A stretch of 64,000 bases of DNA from Salinarimonas ramus. Lineage in GTDB: Bacteria; Pseudomonadota; Alphaproteobacteria; Rhizobiales; Beijerinckiaceae. How positions within the stretch are numbered: position 1 is the stretch's first letter; each line of letters opens with the position of its first letter. Of this stretch, positions 17,325 through 24,794 are shown piece by piece. The notes under the pieces were generated by a model that worked only from the letters and a program-made list of their open reading frames with translations, made no database searches and was not told the origin of the DNA. The stretch spans positions 372,001 to 436,000 of the forward strand of contig NZ_BMMF01000001.1 in assembly GCF_014645695.1 (NCBI RefSeq), given 5' to 3'. Made by a program: the position numbers and the translations under genes.

Positions 17325-17469
17325 GCAGATACTTGATCAGTGCGGCGATCAGGAGGACGACGAGGACGAGGAGAACGAGCCCCCACAGCCCCATTCCCCA
17401 CATCCAGCCGCCCATGTGGTCGGTCATCCATCCGTTCATGTGGTCGCCCCATCCCTGCTGCATGCGCAT
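17317..17469 (-). CDS. 50-aa Met/Trp/His-rich single-helix membrane protein
   Basis: Short gene read from ATG 17469 (GAGGAG about 8 bases ahead) to TGA at 17317-17319. The N-terminal half is rich in Met, Trp, His and Gly (MRMQQGWGDHMNGWMTDHMG), followed by one helix LVLLVLVVLLIAALI and a basic end KYLRS. The composition resembles small membrane proteins often found near copper or periplasmic stress genes, but I do not recognise a family. It may be transcribed from its own promoter, since a hairpin separates it from the hydrolase gene upstream. Confidence 0.65.
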   Translation of the reverse strand: MRMQQGWGDHMNGWMTDHMGGWMWGMGLWGLVLLVLVVLLIAALIKYLRS

Positions 17470-17512
17470 GGCGATGTCTCCTCGGTGGAGGAGGCGAAAC
17501 GCATGGGGATGC

Positions 17513-17542
17513 GGATGGATCGGGGGCGGATGGATCGGGGGC
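17513..17542. repeat. Tandem 15-bp direct repeat
   Basis: Two exact adjacent copies of GGATGGATCGGGGGC (17513-17527, 17528-17542) in the gap between the small membrane gene and the hydrolase gene; the second copy runs into the terminator stem. Possibly a slippage product. Confidence 0.7.
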
Positions 17543-17561
17543 GCCTGGCCACGGCGCCCCC
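17537..17561 (-). terminator. Terminator-like hairpin after the FAH-family gene
   Basis: Perfect 9-bp GC stem GGGGGCGCC (17537-17545) and GGCGCCCCC (17553-17561) with a 7-base loop, 14 bases beyond the hydrolase stop on the minus strand. No T-run follows, which is common in GC-rich genomes. Confidence 0.6.
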
Positions 17562-17575
17562 TCCTTCTCGGCGCC

Positions 17576-18271
17576 TCAGACGACCTCGAGCACGAGGTCG
17601 TCCATGCCCGCGACGCTCGCCCGCAGGCGATCGCCGCGCACGACCGCGCCGACGCCGGACGGCGTGCCCGTCATGATCAGGTCGCCGGCGCGCAGCTCGA
17701 ACAGGCGCGACAGGTGCGCGATCACCTCCGGCACCTTCCAGATCAGCTGGTTGAGGTTGCCCTCCTGGCGGACGGCGCCGTTCACCTCGAGGCGGATCGC
17801 CGCGTCGTCGAGGTTCGGGCCGGCGGCGGCGGGGACGATTGCGCCGCAGGGCGCGGAATGCTCGAAGGCCTTCGCGGCCTCCCACGGACGGCCCATCTTC
17901 TTGGCCACCGCCTGGATGTCGCGGCGGGTGAAGTCGATGCCGAGCGCATAGCCGTAGACGTGCGCCATAGCGTCGGCGGCGGCGATGTCGCGCCCGCCCG
18001 ACGAGAGGGCGACGACGAGCTCGACCTCGTGATGCACGTCCGAGGTCGCGCCCGGATAGGGGAAGGGCTTGCCGTCGCCGAGCACGTTGTCGGGGTTCTT
18101 CTGGAAGAAGAAAGGCGGCTCCTGGTCGGGATCGTGGCCCATCTCGATGGCGTGGGCGGCGTAGTTGCGGCCCACGCAATAGACGCGGTGGATCGGGAAG
18201 CGCGCATCGGAGCCGACGACGGGAAGGCTCGGGATCTCGCAGGGCGTGAAGACGTAAGCGCTCGCGGCCAT
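17576..18271 (-). CDS. Fumarylacetoacetate hydrolase family protein (fumarylpyruvate hydrolase-like)
   Basis: 231-aa metal-dependent hydrolase of the FAH fold, which cleaves C-C bonds in acylpyruvate-type compounds from aromatic catabolism. Visible features are VYCVGRNYAAHAIEMGHDP (31-49), the metal-ligand stretch HHEVELVVAL (79-88) and GDLIMTGTPSGVG (about 197-209). Length and N-terminus resemble fumarylpyruvate hydrolases of the gentisate route, but no ring-cleavage gene is nearby. It follows the RraA-like gene by 39 bases and probably shares the GntR-led operon. Confidence 0.88.
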   Translation of the reverse strand: MAASAYVFTPCEIPSLPVVGSDARFPIHRVYCVGRNYAAHAIEMGHDPDQEPPFFFQKNPDNVLGDGKPFPYPGATSDVHHEVELVVALSSGGRDIAAADAMAHVYGYALGIDFTRRDIQAVAKKMGRPWEAAKAFEHSAPCGAIVPAAAGPNLDDAAIRLEVNGAVRQEGNLNQLIWKVPEVIAHLSRLFELRAGDLIMTGTPSGVGAVVRGDRLRASVAGMDDLVLEVV

Positions 18272-18310
18272 GGTGCTGTTCGCTTTCTCTCGTTGGAAGC
18301 GGGTTCGGAT

Positions 18311-18979
18311 TCAGGACGTGCGGGTCTGGAGCGCGTGGTAGCCGTGGGCGCGCCGCGCCTCGACGAGGGGCTTGCCCGCGCGCACGTCGCGCAGGATCGC
18401 CTCCTCCTTGGCGTCGATCTCCTCGGAGACCGCGAGCACCTCGCGCGCTCGCGACAGCGGCAGGACGACGACGCCGTTGCCGTCGGCGCACACGACGTCG
18501 CCCGGCTCGACGCGCACGGTGCCCAGGCAGACGGGGACGTTCGTCGCCTCGAGCACGACGCGGTCCTTGCCGGTGCGCATGTGCGAGCGGCGCGACCAGA
18601 TCGGGTATTCGAGCGCGAGGCTCTCGGGCAGGTCCCGGTTGACGCCGTCGATGACCGTGCCGGCGACGCCGCGCATGCGCGCGACCTCGGTGAGGATGTT
18701 GCCCCACACCGTGCAATCGGTGCGCCCGCGATTGTCGATGACGACGACGTCGCCGGCGCCGATGTCGTCGATGTAATCGCCGACATTGCCGCCCTTGGTC
18801 CCCACGGGCATGTACATGAGCGTGTAGGCGTGGCCGGCGATGCGCGCCTCGCGATCGATCGGCGTGAGCCCCTCCACCGCACCGGGCAGGCCGAGCTTGT
18901 CGAGCGCGTCGCCGAGCGTCGAGGTGGAGAGCGCGCGCAGGCGCGCGAGCTCGTCCGTCGTGAGGCGGTCCTCGGTCAT
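18311..18979 (-). CDS. RraA-like family protein
   Basis: 222-aa protein of the RraA / HMG-CHA aldolase superfamily. It has the substrate-loop GDYIDDIGAGDVVVIDN and GVNRDLPES, and ends the core with PGDVVCADGNGVVVLP. The aldolase motif Asp-X20-Arg-Asp here reads Asn-X20-Arg-Asp (WGNILT...NRD), losing a metal-ligand position seen in true aldolases, so aldolase activity is doubtful. Start: GGGAGG abuts ATG 18985 directly but lies 6 bases before ATG 18979, so 18979 is preferred. Likely co-transcribed with GntR and the FAH-family hydrolase. Confidence 0.85.
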   Translation of the reverse strand: MTEDRLTTDELARLRALSTSTLGDALDKLGLPGAVEGLTPIDREARIAGHAYTLMYMPVGTKGGNVGDYIDDIGAGDVVVIDNRGRTDCTVWGNILTEVARMRGVAGTVIDGVNRDLPESLALEYPIWSRRSHMRTGKDRVVLEATNVPVCLGTVRVEPGDVVCADGNGVVVLPLSRAREVLAVSEEIDAKEEAILRDVRAGKPLVEARRAHGYHALQTRTS

Positions 18980-19041
18980 CGTCATCCTCCCGTTCTTCTC
19001 GTTTCGTGGGTCCGTTTCGGCATCCTGCCGCGGGAGCGGCC

Positions 19042-19773
19042 TCAGGCCGTCTCTTCCGGCTCGTGCGACCCCTCGCGCTGCACGACCGACGGATGGGCGC
19101 GGGCGCCGGCGATCAGGTTGCGCTCGACCGAGCTCAGGTGGACGAACATCGCCTGGGCCGCCGCGGCTGCGTCGCGCTCCGCGATCGCCGCGACGATGGC
19201 GTCGTGCTCGGCGAAGGAATGGTGGTCGACGGGCGGGCGCGCGCGCTCGGGGCGCAGCCGGCCCCAGACCACCGCGCGCCGCACCGAGGCGAGGACGTCG
19301 AAGAGCGCGCCGAGCACGCCGTTGTGGGCGGCGTCGGCCACCGCCTTGTGAAACTGGTTGTCGCAGGTCTCGTACTGGCGCCAGGTCTCGGCCGCGCGAC
19401 TGCCGGCGACGCAGGCGCGCATGGCGTCGAGATCGCTCTGCGTCGCCGCGAGCGCCGCCTCGCCCGCGAGGACGGGCTCGAAGGCGATGCGCGCGGACAT
19501 CACCTCGCGCGGGTTCGAGCGTCGCACGACGTCGGTGAGGTTGAAGGTCTCGAAGGGCAGGCCGCCGGAGACGAAGGTCCCCTTCCCCACGTGGCGCCAG
19601 ATCACGCCCTCGCCTTCGAGCACCGCGAGCGCCTTGCGCAGCTCGCCCCGCGAGGCGCCGATGAGGTCGCACAATTCGCGCTCGGGCGGCAGCCGCGCAT
19701 TGGGTGCGAGGTTCTGCTGGCTGAGATAGGCGCGCAGCTGGATGAGCGCGCCGAGTGTGTGTTCTGGGCCCAT
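19042..19773 (-). CDS. GntR-family regulator (FadR/PdhR subfamily)
   Basis: 243-aa regulator with an N-terminal winged helix (RLPPERELCDLIGASRGELRKAL, core about residues 27-49; then HVGKGTFVSGG) and an all-helical FCD ligand domain carrying the metal-binding histidines (DNQFHKAVADAAHN, FAEHDAIVAAIAERD). Divergent from the TctC gene across a 229-bp region holding PdhR-type operator half-sites, so it probably represses both its own operon and the Tct operon. The ligand is likely a carboxylic acid, by analogy with the subfamily. Confidence 0.9.
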   Translation of the reverse strand: MGPEHTLGALIQLRAYLSQQNLAPNARLPPERELCDLIGASRGELRKALAVLEGEGVIWRHVGKGTFVSGGLPFETFNLTDVVRRSNPREVMSARIAFEPVLAGEAALAATQSDLDAMRACVAGSRAAETWRQYETCDNQFHKAVADAAHNGVLGALFDVLASVRRAVVWGRLRPERARPPVDHHSFAEHDAIVAAIAERDAAAAAQAMFVHLSSVERNLIAGARAHPSVVQREGSHEPEETA

Positions 19774-19791
19774 GGTCGGCGTATCGGTCTA

Positions 19792-19886
19792 ATTGGTCCG
19801 GATTGGTTAGCGCAATAGACCCGGCATTTTGCGGCGCGTCAAGCTCAGTGCTTGACCAATCGTGCGGATTGGTTCTACCAATTGGT
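19792..19886. promoter_or_regulatory. ATTGGT/ACCAAT operator array for the GntR regulator
   Basis: Six copies of the half-site ATTGGT or ACCAAT lie in 95 bp: 19792-19797, 19802-19807, 19855-19860, 19868-19873, 19877-19882 and 19881-19886. ATTGGTTCTACCAAT (19868-19882) is a perfect dyad with 3-base spacing, the form recognised by the FadR-subfamily member PdhR. The two left sites are direct repeats near the GntR start; the four right sites are nearer to TctC. Binding by the adjacent GntR protein is inferred. Confidence 0.65.
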
Positions 19887-20002
19887 TACCGATGGGTAAG
19901 ACGAGGCCACGCCAGGCCCGCCCGTCGGCGTAGGGCGGGCCGCAGAGCCCGCCGGCAACGGATGGTGCGCGAGCGCACGCGCGCCCGACCGCGGAGGAAA
20001 CC

Positions 20003-20965
20003 ATGAAGACAATGATCGGCGCAGCTCTCGCGCTGGCGATCGGCGGCAGCGCCGCGTTCGCCCAGTCCTATCCCACCGGCACCGTGACCATCGTCGTCCC
20101 CTACGCGCCCGGCGGCATCGCCGACATCGCGGCGCGCACCGTGGCCGAGGCGCTCACGCAGAAATGGGGCCAGCAGGTCATCGTCGACAACCGCACCGGC
20201 GGTGCCGGCTTCATCGCCGCGACGAGCGTGCTGCAGGAGCCGCGCGACGGCCACACGCTCTTCGTCGCCGATGCCGGCGTCATGGCGATCAACCCGTCCC
20301 TCTTCGAGGACATCCCCTACGACCCGGCGGCCGACTTCCAGCCGATCACCATGATCAGCGACACGCCCCTCGTGCTCGTCGCCAACGCCGACGCGCCCTT
20401 CGACACGACGGCGGAATACGTCGAGCACGCCCGCGAGAACCCCGGCGAGCTCGTCTTCGCCTCGGCCGGCATCGGCTCGCTCAACCACATCGTGCCCGAA
20501 TGGATCAACGCCGAGACCGGCATCGACGTCGAGCACGTGCCCTATCGCGGCGGTGCGCCGGCAGCGGCCGCCGTCGCGTCCGGCGAGGCGGACGTGGGCG
20601 TGCTGGCGCTCTCCTCCGTCGGCGCCTTCGTCGATAGCGGGGACCTCAAGATCCTCGGTCTCGCCCGCACCGAGCGCGTCGACACCCATCCCGACGTGCC
20701 GACCCTCGCCGAGGGCGGCGTCGAGAACGTCGCCGCCGGCCAGTGGGCCGGCCTGTTCGCCCCCACCGGCGTGCCCGAGGACGTGGTGCGCAAGATCCAC
20801 GCGGACACGGTCGCGTTCCTCGAGACCGACGCTGCGCGCGACACCTTCCGGCAGCGCGGCGCCTTCGTCGTGCCCATGGAGATGGAGGCCTTCGCGAGCG
20901 ACCTCTCGGATCTGCGCGAGCGCCTCGGCGCCGTGATCCGCGACGCCGACATCCGCCCGAACTGA
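20003..20965 (+). CDS. tctC: Tripartite tricarboxylate transporter substrate-binding protein (Bug/TctC family)
   Basis: 320-aa periplasmic receptor for a carboxylated substrate. Signal peptide MKTMIGAALALAIGGSAAFA is followed by the Bug pattern: YPTGTVTIVVPYAPGG, RTGGAGFIAA, and PYRGGAPAAAAVASGEADVG. Mature Bug proteins bind carboxylates through backbone amides, so the exact ligand is not readable. GGAGG is 6-7 bases before ATG 20003. First gene of tctCBA plus two catabolic enzymes. Confidence 0.93.
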   Translation: MKTMIGAALALAIGGSAAFAQSYPTGTVTIVVPYAPGGIADIAARTVAEALTQKWGQQVIVDNRTGGAGFIAATSVLQEPRDGHTLFVADAGVMAINPSLFEDIPYDPAADFQPITMISDTPLVLVANADAPFDTTAEYVEHARENPGELVFASAGIGSLNHIVPEWINAETGIDVEHVPYRGGAPAAAAVASGEADVGVLALSSVGAFVDSGDLKILGLARTERVDTHPDVPTLAEGGVENVAAGQWAGLFAPTGVPEDVVRKIHADTVAFLETDAARDTFRQRGAFVVPMEMEAFASDLSDLRERLGAVIRDADIRPN

Positions 20966-21026
20966 CGACGACGCCAACACGGCCGTTCCGGCATCCGCCC
21001 GGGACGGCCGAACGGAGTAAACAAGA

Positions 21027-21473
21027 ATGGGCTCGTCGCTCTCGAGAGATTTCGTCGCCGGCCTCGTGGCCATGGCGATCGGCGCCTTCGTGCTCTTCGA
21101 AGGCAGCGGCTACGCGCTCGGCACCGCGCGCCGCATGGGGCCGGGCTTCTTTCCCGTCGCGCTCGGCGGGTTGCTCCTCCTCGTGGGCCTCGCGATCACG
21201 CTCGCGGGACTGCGCACGCACGATCGCCTGCCGAAGCCGAATCCGCGGGCGCTCGTCGCGATCCCGCTCGCCCTCGTCGTCTTCGCGCTCCTCGTCGAGC
21301 GCGTCGGCTTCTTCCCGGCGGGCGTGGCTGCGGTGCTGGTCGCGTCCGCCGCGGACGGAGGATCGCGGCCGCTGACCGCGCTCGTCCTCGCGCTCGTCCT
21401 CGTCCCGCTGGCCTACGGGCTGTTCGTCCTGCTGCTGGGCGTCCCAATCGCCTTCGTGGAATGGAGGCCGTGA
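21027..21473 (+). CDS. tctB: Tripartite tricarboxylate transporter small membrane subunit (TctB)
   Basis: 148-aa four-helix subunit with the typical TctB opening (DFVAGLVAMAIGAFVLFEG, then GPGFFPVALGGLLLLVGLAI). Preceded by GGAG, it ends with TGA overlapping the TctA start by one base. It works with TctA in the inner membrane. Confidence 0.9.
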   Translation: MGSSLSRDFVAGLVAMAIGAFVLFEGSGYALGTARRMGPGFFPVALGGLLLLVGLAITLAGLRTHDRLPKPNPRALVAIPLALVVFALLVERVGFFPAGVAAVLVASAADGGSRPLTALVLALVLVPLAYGLFVLLLGVPIAFVEWRP

Positions 21474-23065
21474 TGGAGATCCTCGACGGGCTGCAGATCG
21501 GCTTCGCCACGGCGTTCACGCTGCAGAACCTGCTCTACTGCTTCGCGGGCGTGAGCATCGGCATGATCGTAGGCGTGCTGCCCGGCATCGGGCACCTCGC
21601 GGCGATCTCGCTCCTGATGCCCTTGACCTTCCACGTGCCGGCGACGTCGGCGCTGGTCATGCTGGCGGGCATCTATTACGGCGCGCAATACGGCGGCTCG
21701 ATCACCTCGATCCTGCTCAACATCCCCGGCACCGCCTCCTCCGCCGTCATCTGCCTCGACGGGCACCCGATGGCGCGCAACGGCCGCGCGGGGCCGGCGC
21801 TGCTGGTCACGACGATCGCCTCGTTCATCGGAAGTTGCATCGCGATCCTCGTCCTCGTCCTCCTCGCGCCGCCGCTGGCGCGGGTGGCGCTCGCGTTCCA
21901 CTCCGCCGACTATTTCGCGATGATGCTGCTCGGCCTCGTCGCATCGGGCGCGCTCGTCGACGAGAAGCCGCTCATCGGCATCGCGAGCGTGCTCATCGGG
22001 CTCGTCATCGGGCTCGCGGGGATCGACGTGAATTCCGGCGCCATGCGCTTCACGTTCGGCGTCCCGGACATGTTCAACGGCATCAGCATCATCGTGCTGG
22101 CCATGGCGCTGTTCGGCATCGTCGAGGTGATCTCCAGCGTCGGGCGCACCGGCGGCATCCATCCCGGCGCCAAGCGGTTGACCTTCCGCGGGTTGATGCC
22201 CTCGCGCGAGGAGACGCGCCGCAGCACCGCGCCGATCCTGCGCGGCGCTGCGCTCGGCACCGGCATCGGCATCCTGCCCGGCGCCGGCGGCGGCTCCATG
22301 GCCTCCTTCATGGCCTATGCCGTGGAGAAGCGCGTGGCGCGCGAGCCCGGCCGCTTCGGCAAGGGCGCCATCGAGGGCATCGCCGCCCCCGAGAGCGCCA
22401 ACAACGCCGCCGCGCAATCGGCCTTCATCCCGACGCTGACGCTCGGCATTCCCGGCGACGCCATCATGGCGCTGATGCTCGGCGCGTTGATGATCCACGG
22501 CATCATGCCGGGGCCGCGGGTGGTGACGGAGAGCCCGGAGCTGTTCTGGGGCCTCGCGGTGAGCTTCCTCGTCGGCAACCTGATGCTGCTCGTCCTCAAC
22601 ATCCCGCTGATCCAGGTCTGGGTGAAGATCCTCCAGATCCCGTATCGGCTGATGTTTCCCGCCATCGTGCTGCTGATCGCGGTGGGCTCCTACAGCATCG
22701 GGCGCTCGTCCTTCGACGTGATGATGATCGCGGGGCTGGGCTTCGCCGGCTATCTCCTCCTCGGCCTCGGCTTCTCGGCGGCGCCGATCCTGCTCGGCTT
22801 CATCCTCGGCCCGCTGCTCGAGGAGAACCTGCGGCGCTCCCTCGTCGTCTCCCGCGGCGATTTCGCGGTCTTCGTCGAGCGCCCCATCAGCGCGACCTTC
22901 GTCGCCCTCTCCGTCGCGATGCTCGCCTGGGCCGTCTATTCGGGCCTGCGCCGCCGAAAGGAGCAGGCGGCCGCCGAGGCCGCCGCCACCGAAGATGACG
23001 GGCCGGGCGCGGATCGACCGGCGACACATCCCATGAAGACGCGAGAAGAAAGGAACCTGCGATGA
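21473..23065 (+). CDS. tctA: Tripartite tricarboxylate transporter large membrane subunit (TctA)
   Basis: 530-aa permease with about 11-12 helices and both family signatures: GVLPGIGHLAAISLLMP near residue 35 and GILPGAGGGSMASFMAYAVEK near residue 265, plus NNAAAQSAFIPTLTLGIPG. ATG 21473 (GGAGG 5 bases upstream, overlap with the TctB stop) is preferred to ATG 21461, which would put the start before that ribosome site. The end overlaps the next gene by ATGA. A cytoplasmic tail follows the last helix. Confidence 0.93.
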   Translation: MEILDGLQIGFATAFTLQNLLYCFAGVSIGMIVGVLPGIGHLAAISLLMPLTFHVPATSALVMLAGIYYGAQYGGSITSILLNIPGTASSAVICLDGHPMARNGRAGPALLVTTIASFIGSCIAILVLVLLAPPLARVALAFHSADYFAMMLLGLVASGALVDEKPLIGIASVLIGLVIGLAGIDVNSGAMRFTFGVPDMFNGISIIVLAMALFGIVEVISSVGRTGGIHPGAKRLTFRGLMPSREETRRSTAPILRGAALGTGIGILPGAGGGSMASFMAYAVEKRVAREPGRFGKGAIEGIAAPESANNAAAQSAFIPTLTLGIPGDAIMALMLGALMIHGIMPGPRVVTESPELFWGLAVSFLVGNLMLLVLNIPLIQVWVKILQIPYRLMFPAIVLLIAVGSYSIGRSSFDVMMIAGLGFAGYLLLGLGFSAAPILLGFILGPLLEENLRRSLVVSRGDFAVFVERPISATFVALSVAMLAWAVYSGLRRRKEQAAAEAAATEDDGPGADRPATHPMKTREERNLR

Positions 23066-23793
23066 GCGGCGTGGCCGTCAGGACCATCGAGCGGGCCTCG
23101 CCCGCGATCATCGAGAGCCTCGGCGCCGCCGGCGTCGCGACGGTGCACGAGGCGCAGGCGCGCACCGGCATGCTCGCCCACGCGATCCGCCCCGTCGTCC
23201 CCGGCGCGCGCGTCGCGGGATCGGCCGTGACGGTGCTCGTCGCACCCGGCGACAATTGGATGCTCCACGTCGCCATCGAGCTCGTTCAGCCCGGCGACGT
23301 CCTCGTCGTCGCCCCGACCTCGCCCTGCGAGGACGGCTATTTCGGCGATATCCTCGCCGAGTTCATGCGCCTTCGCGGCGGCGTCGGAGCCGTCTTCGAC
23401 ACCGGCGTGCGCGACGCGACGACCTTGCGCGAGACGGGCTTTCCGGTCTGGGCGCGGGCGATCTCGGCGCAGGGTACCGTCAAGGAGACGGTGGGCTCGG
23501 TCAACGTGCCCGTCGTCTGCGCCGGCGCGCGGGTGAACCCGGGGGACGTGGTCGTCGCCGACGACGATGGCGTCGTGATCGTTCCGCGTCAGCGTGCAGA
23601 GGCCGTCGCGGCGTCCGCGCAGGCGCGGATCGAGAAGGAGGACGCGATGCGCGCGCGGCTGCGCGCCGGCGAGACGACCCTCGACATCCTGGGCCTGCGC
23701 GAGGCGCTCGCCGCCAAGGGCCTGCGCTACGTCGACGGCCCCCTCCCCTGGCCGGACGACCGCGCGATCCTCGACGGGGCGGCGCCGCGATGA
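23062..23793 (+). CDS. ligK: 4-carboxy-4-hydroxy-2-oxoadipate aldolase-like protein (LigK/GalC type)
   Basis: 243-aa class II pyruvate aldolase of the RraA superfamily. In the protocatechuate 4,5-cleavage and gallate routes this enzyme splits 4-carboxy-4-hydroxy-2-oxoadipate to pyruvate and oxaloacetate. Visible hallmarks: APGDNWMLHVAIELVQPGDV, CEDGYFGDILAEF, and the complete catalytic Asp-X20-Arg-Asp (GD...VRD), then NPGDVVVADDDGVVIVP. Length and order match LigK. It is co-translated with TctA (4-base overlap) and with the dehydrogenase. Since no ring-cleavage genes are visible, the substrate might instead be another 2-oxo-4-hydroxy acid. Confidence 0.85.
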   Translation: MSGVAVRTIERASPAIIESLGAAGVATVHEAQARTGMLAHAIRPVVPGARVAGSAVTVLVAPGDNWMLHVAIELVQPGDVLVVAPTSPCEDGYFGDILAEFMRLRGGVGAVFDTGVRDATTLRETGFPVWARAISAQGTVKETVGSVNVPVVCAGARVNPGDVVVADDDGVVIVPRQRAEAVAASAQARIEKEDAMRARLRAGETTLDILGLREALAAKGLRYVDGPLPWPDDRAILDGAAPR

Positions 23794-24794
23794 CGAGCGA
23801 GGCGCCCAAGGTCGCGATCCTCGACGACTATGCCGGGGCCGCGCTCACGCTCGCCGACTGGTCGGGCGTGGGTGACGTCACGGTCTTCTCCGACACGATC
23901 GCGGATCCGTCCGCGCTCGTGGCGCGGCTGCGGCCCTTCGAGGTCGTGTGCATCATGCGCGAGAGGACGCCGCTGCCCGCCTCCATCCTCTCGGCGCTGC
24001 CGAACCTGCGCCTCGTCGTCACGACGGGCATGCGCAACCAGAGCCTCGACATCGCCGCCGCGGAGGCGCTCGGCGTCCGGGTCTGCGGCACGGAAATCCG
24101 CGGCACGACGACCGCGGAGCTGACCCTCGCGCTGATCCTCGCGCTCTCCCGCCGCATTCCGGTCGAGGCGGCGAGCCTCGCGCATGGCAGTTGGCAGACG
24201 GGGCTGGGGCGCGATCTCGACGGGCTGACGCTCGGCGTGATCGGGCTCGGCAAGCTCGGTTCGCGCACGGCGGCGCTGGCGCAGGCCTTCGGCATGCGCG
24301 TGCAGGCCTGGTCGCAGAACCTCACGAGAGAGCGCTGCGACGAGGTGGGCGTCGCGCACGCGCCGACCCTCGGCGCGCTGCTCGAGACCTCCGACGTCGT
24401 CTCCGTCCACCTCCTCCTCTCGGAGCGCACGCGCGGGCTCCTGGGTGCGGCGGAGTTCGCCGCGATGAAGCCGGATGCGATCTTCGTGAACACGTCGCGG
24501 GCGCCGATCGCCGACGCCGCGGCGCTCGTCGAGAGCATGCGGCGCGGACGCCCCGGCATGGCGGCGCTCGACGTCTTCGACGAGGAGCCCCTCCCCGCCG
24601 GCTCGCCTCTGCGCGATCGGGCGCTGATGGAGAGCGGCCGCCTGCTGCTCACCCCGCATCTCGGCTACGCGACGCAGGCGACGTTCCGGCTCTTCTACGA
24701 GCAGACAGCGGAGGCCGTGCGCGCCTGGCGCGCGGGCGCGCCGGTGCGGGCGCTGAACGAGCCGACGCGCGATCAGGACAGCGCGTCCCGGTAG
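23790..24794 (+). CDS. D-isomer-specific 2-hydroxyacid dehydrogenase family protein
   Basis: 334-aa NAD-dependent dehydrogenase of the phosphoglycerate-dehydrogenase-like group. The Rossmann motif LGVIGLGKLGSRTAALAQAF (about 148-167), SVHLLLSERTRGLLG, AIFVNTSRAPIAD (Arg), a Glu in FDEEPLP and HLGYAT (catalytic His) are all in place. It overlaps the aldolase by ATGA and its last 22 bases overlap the end of the opposite-strand HpaI-type gene. Likely interconverts a 2-oxo and 2-hydroxy acid in the pathway served by the Tct importer. Confidence 0.88.
   Translation: MTSEAPKVAILDDYAGAALTLADWSGVGDVTVFSDTIADPSALVARLRPFEVVCIMRERTPLPASILSALPNLRLVVTTGMRNQSLDIAAAEALGVRVCGTEIRGTTTAELTLALILALSRRIPVEAASLAHGSWQTGLGRDLDGLTLGVIGLGKLGSRTAALAQAFGMRVQAWSQNLTRERCDEVGVAHAPTLGALLETSDVVSVHLLLSERTRGLLGAAEFAAMKPDAIFVNTSRAPIADAAALVESMRRGRPGMAALDVFDEEPLPAGSPLRDRALMESGRLLLTPHLGYATQATFRLFYEQTAEAVRAWRAGAPVRALNEPTRDQDSASR

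Noticed and set aside
15896-19351. Plus-strand open frame of 1151 codons covering dhaKL and the opposite-strand regulator genes
   Set aside because: The composition is that of a shadow frame and it conflicts with five well-supported genes.
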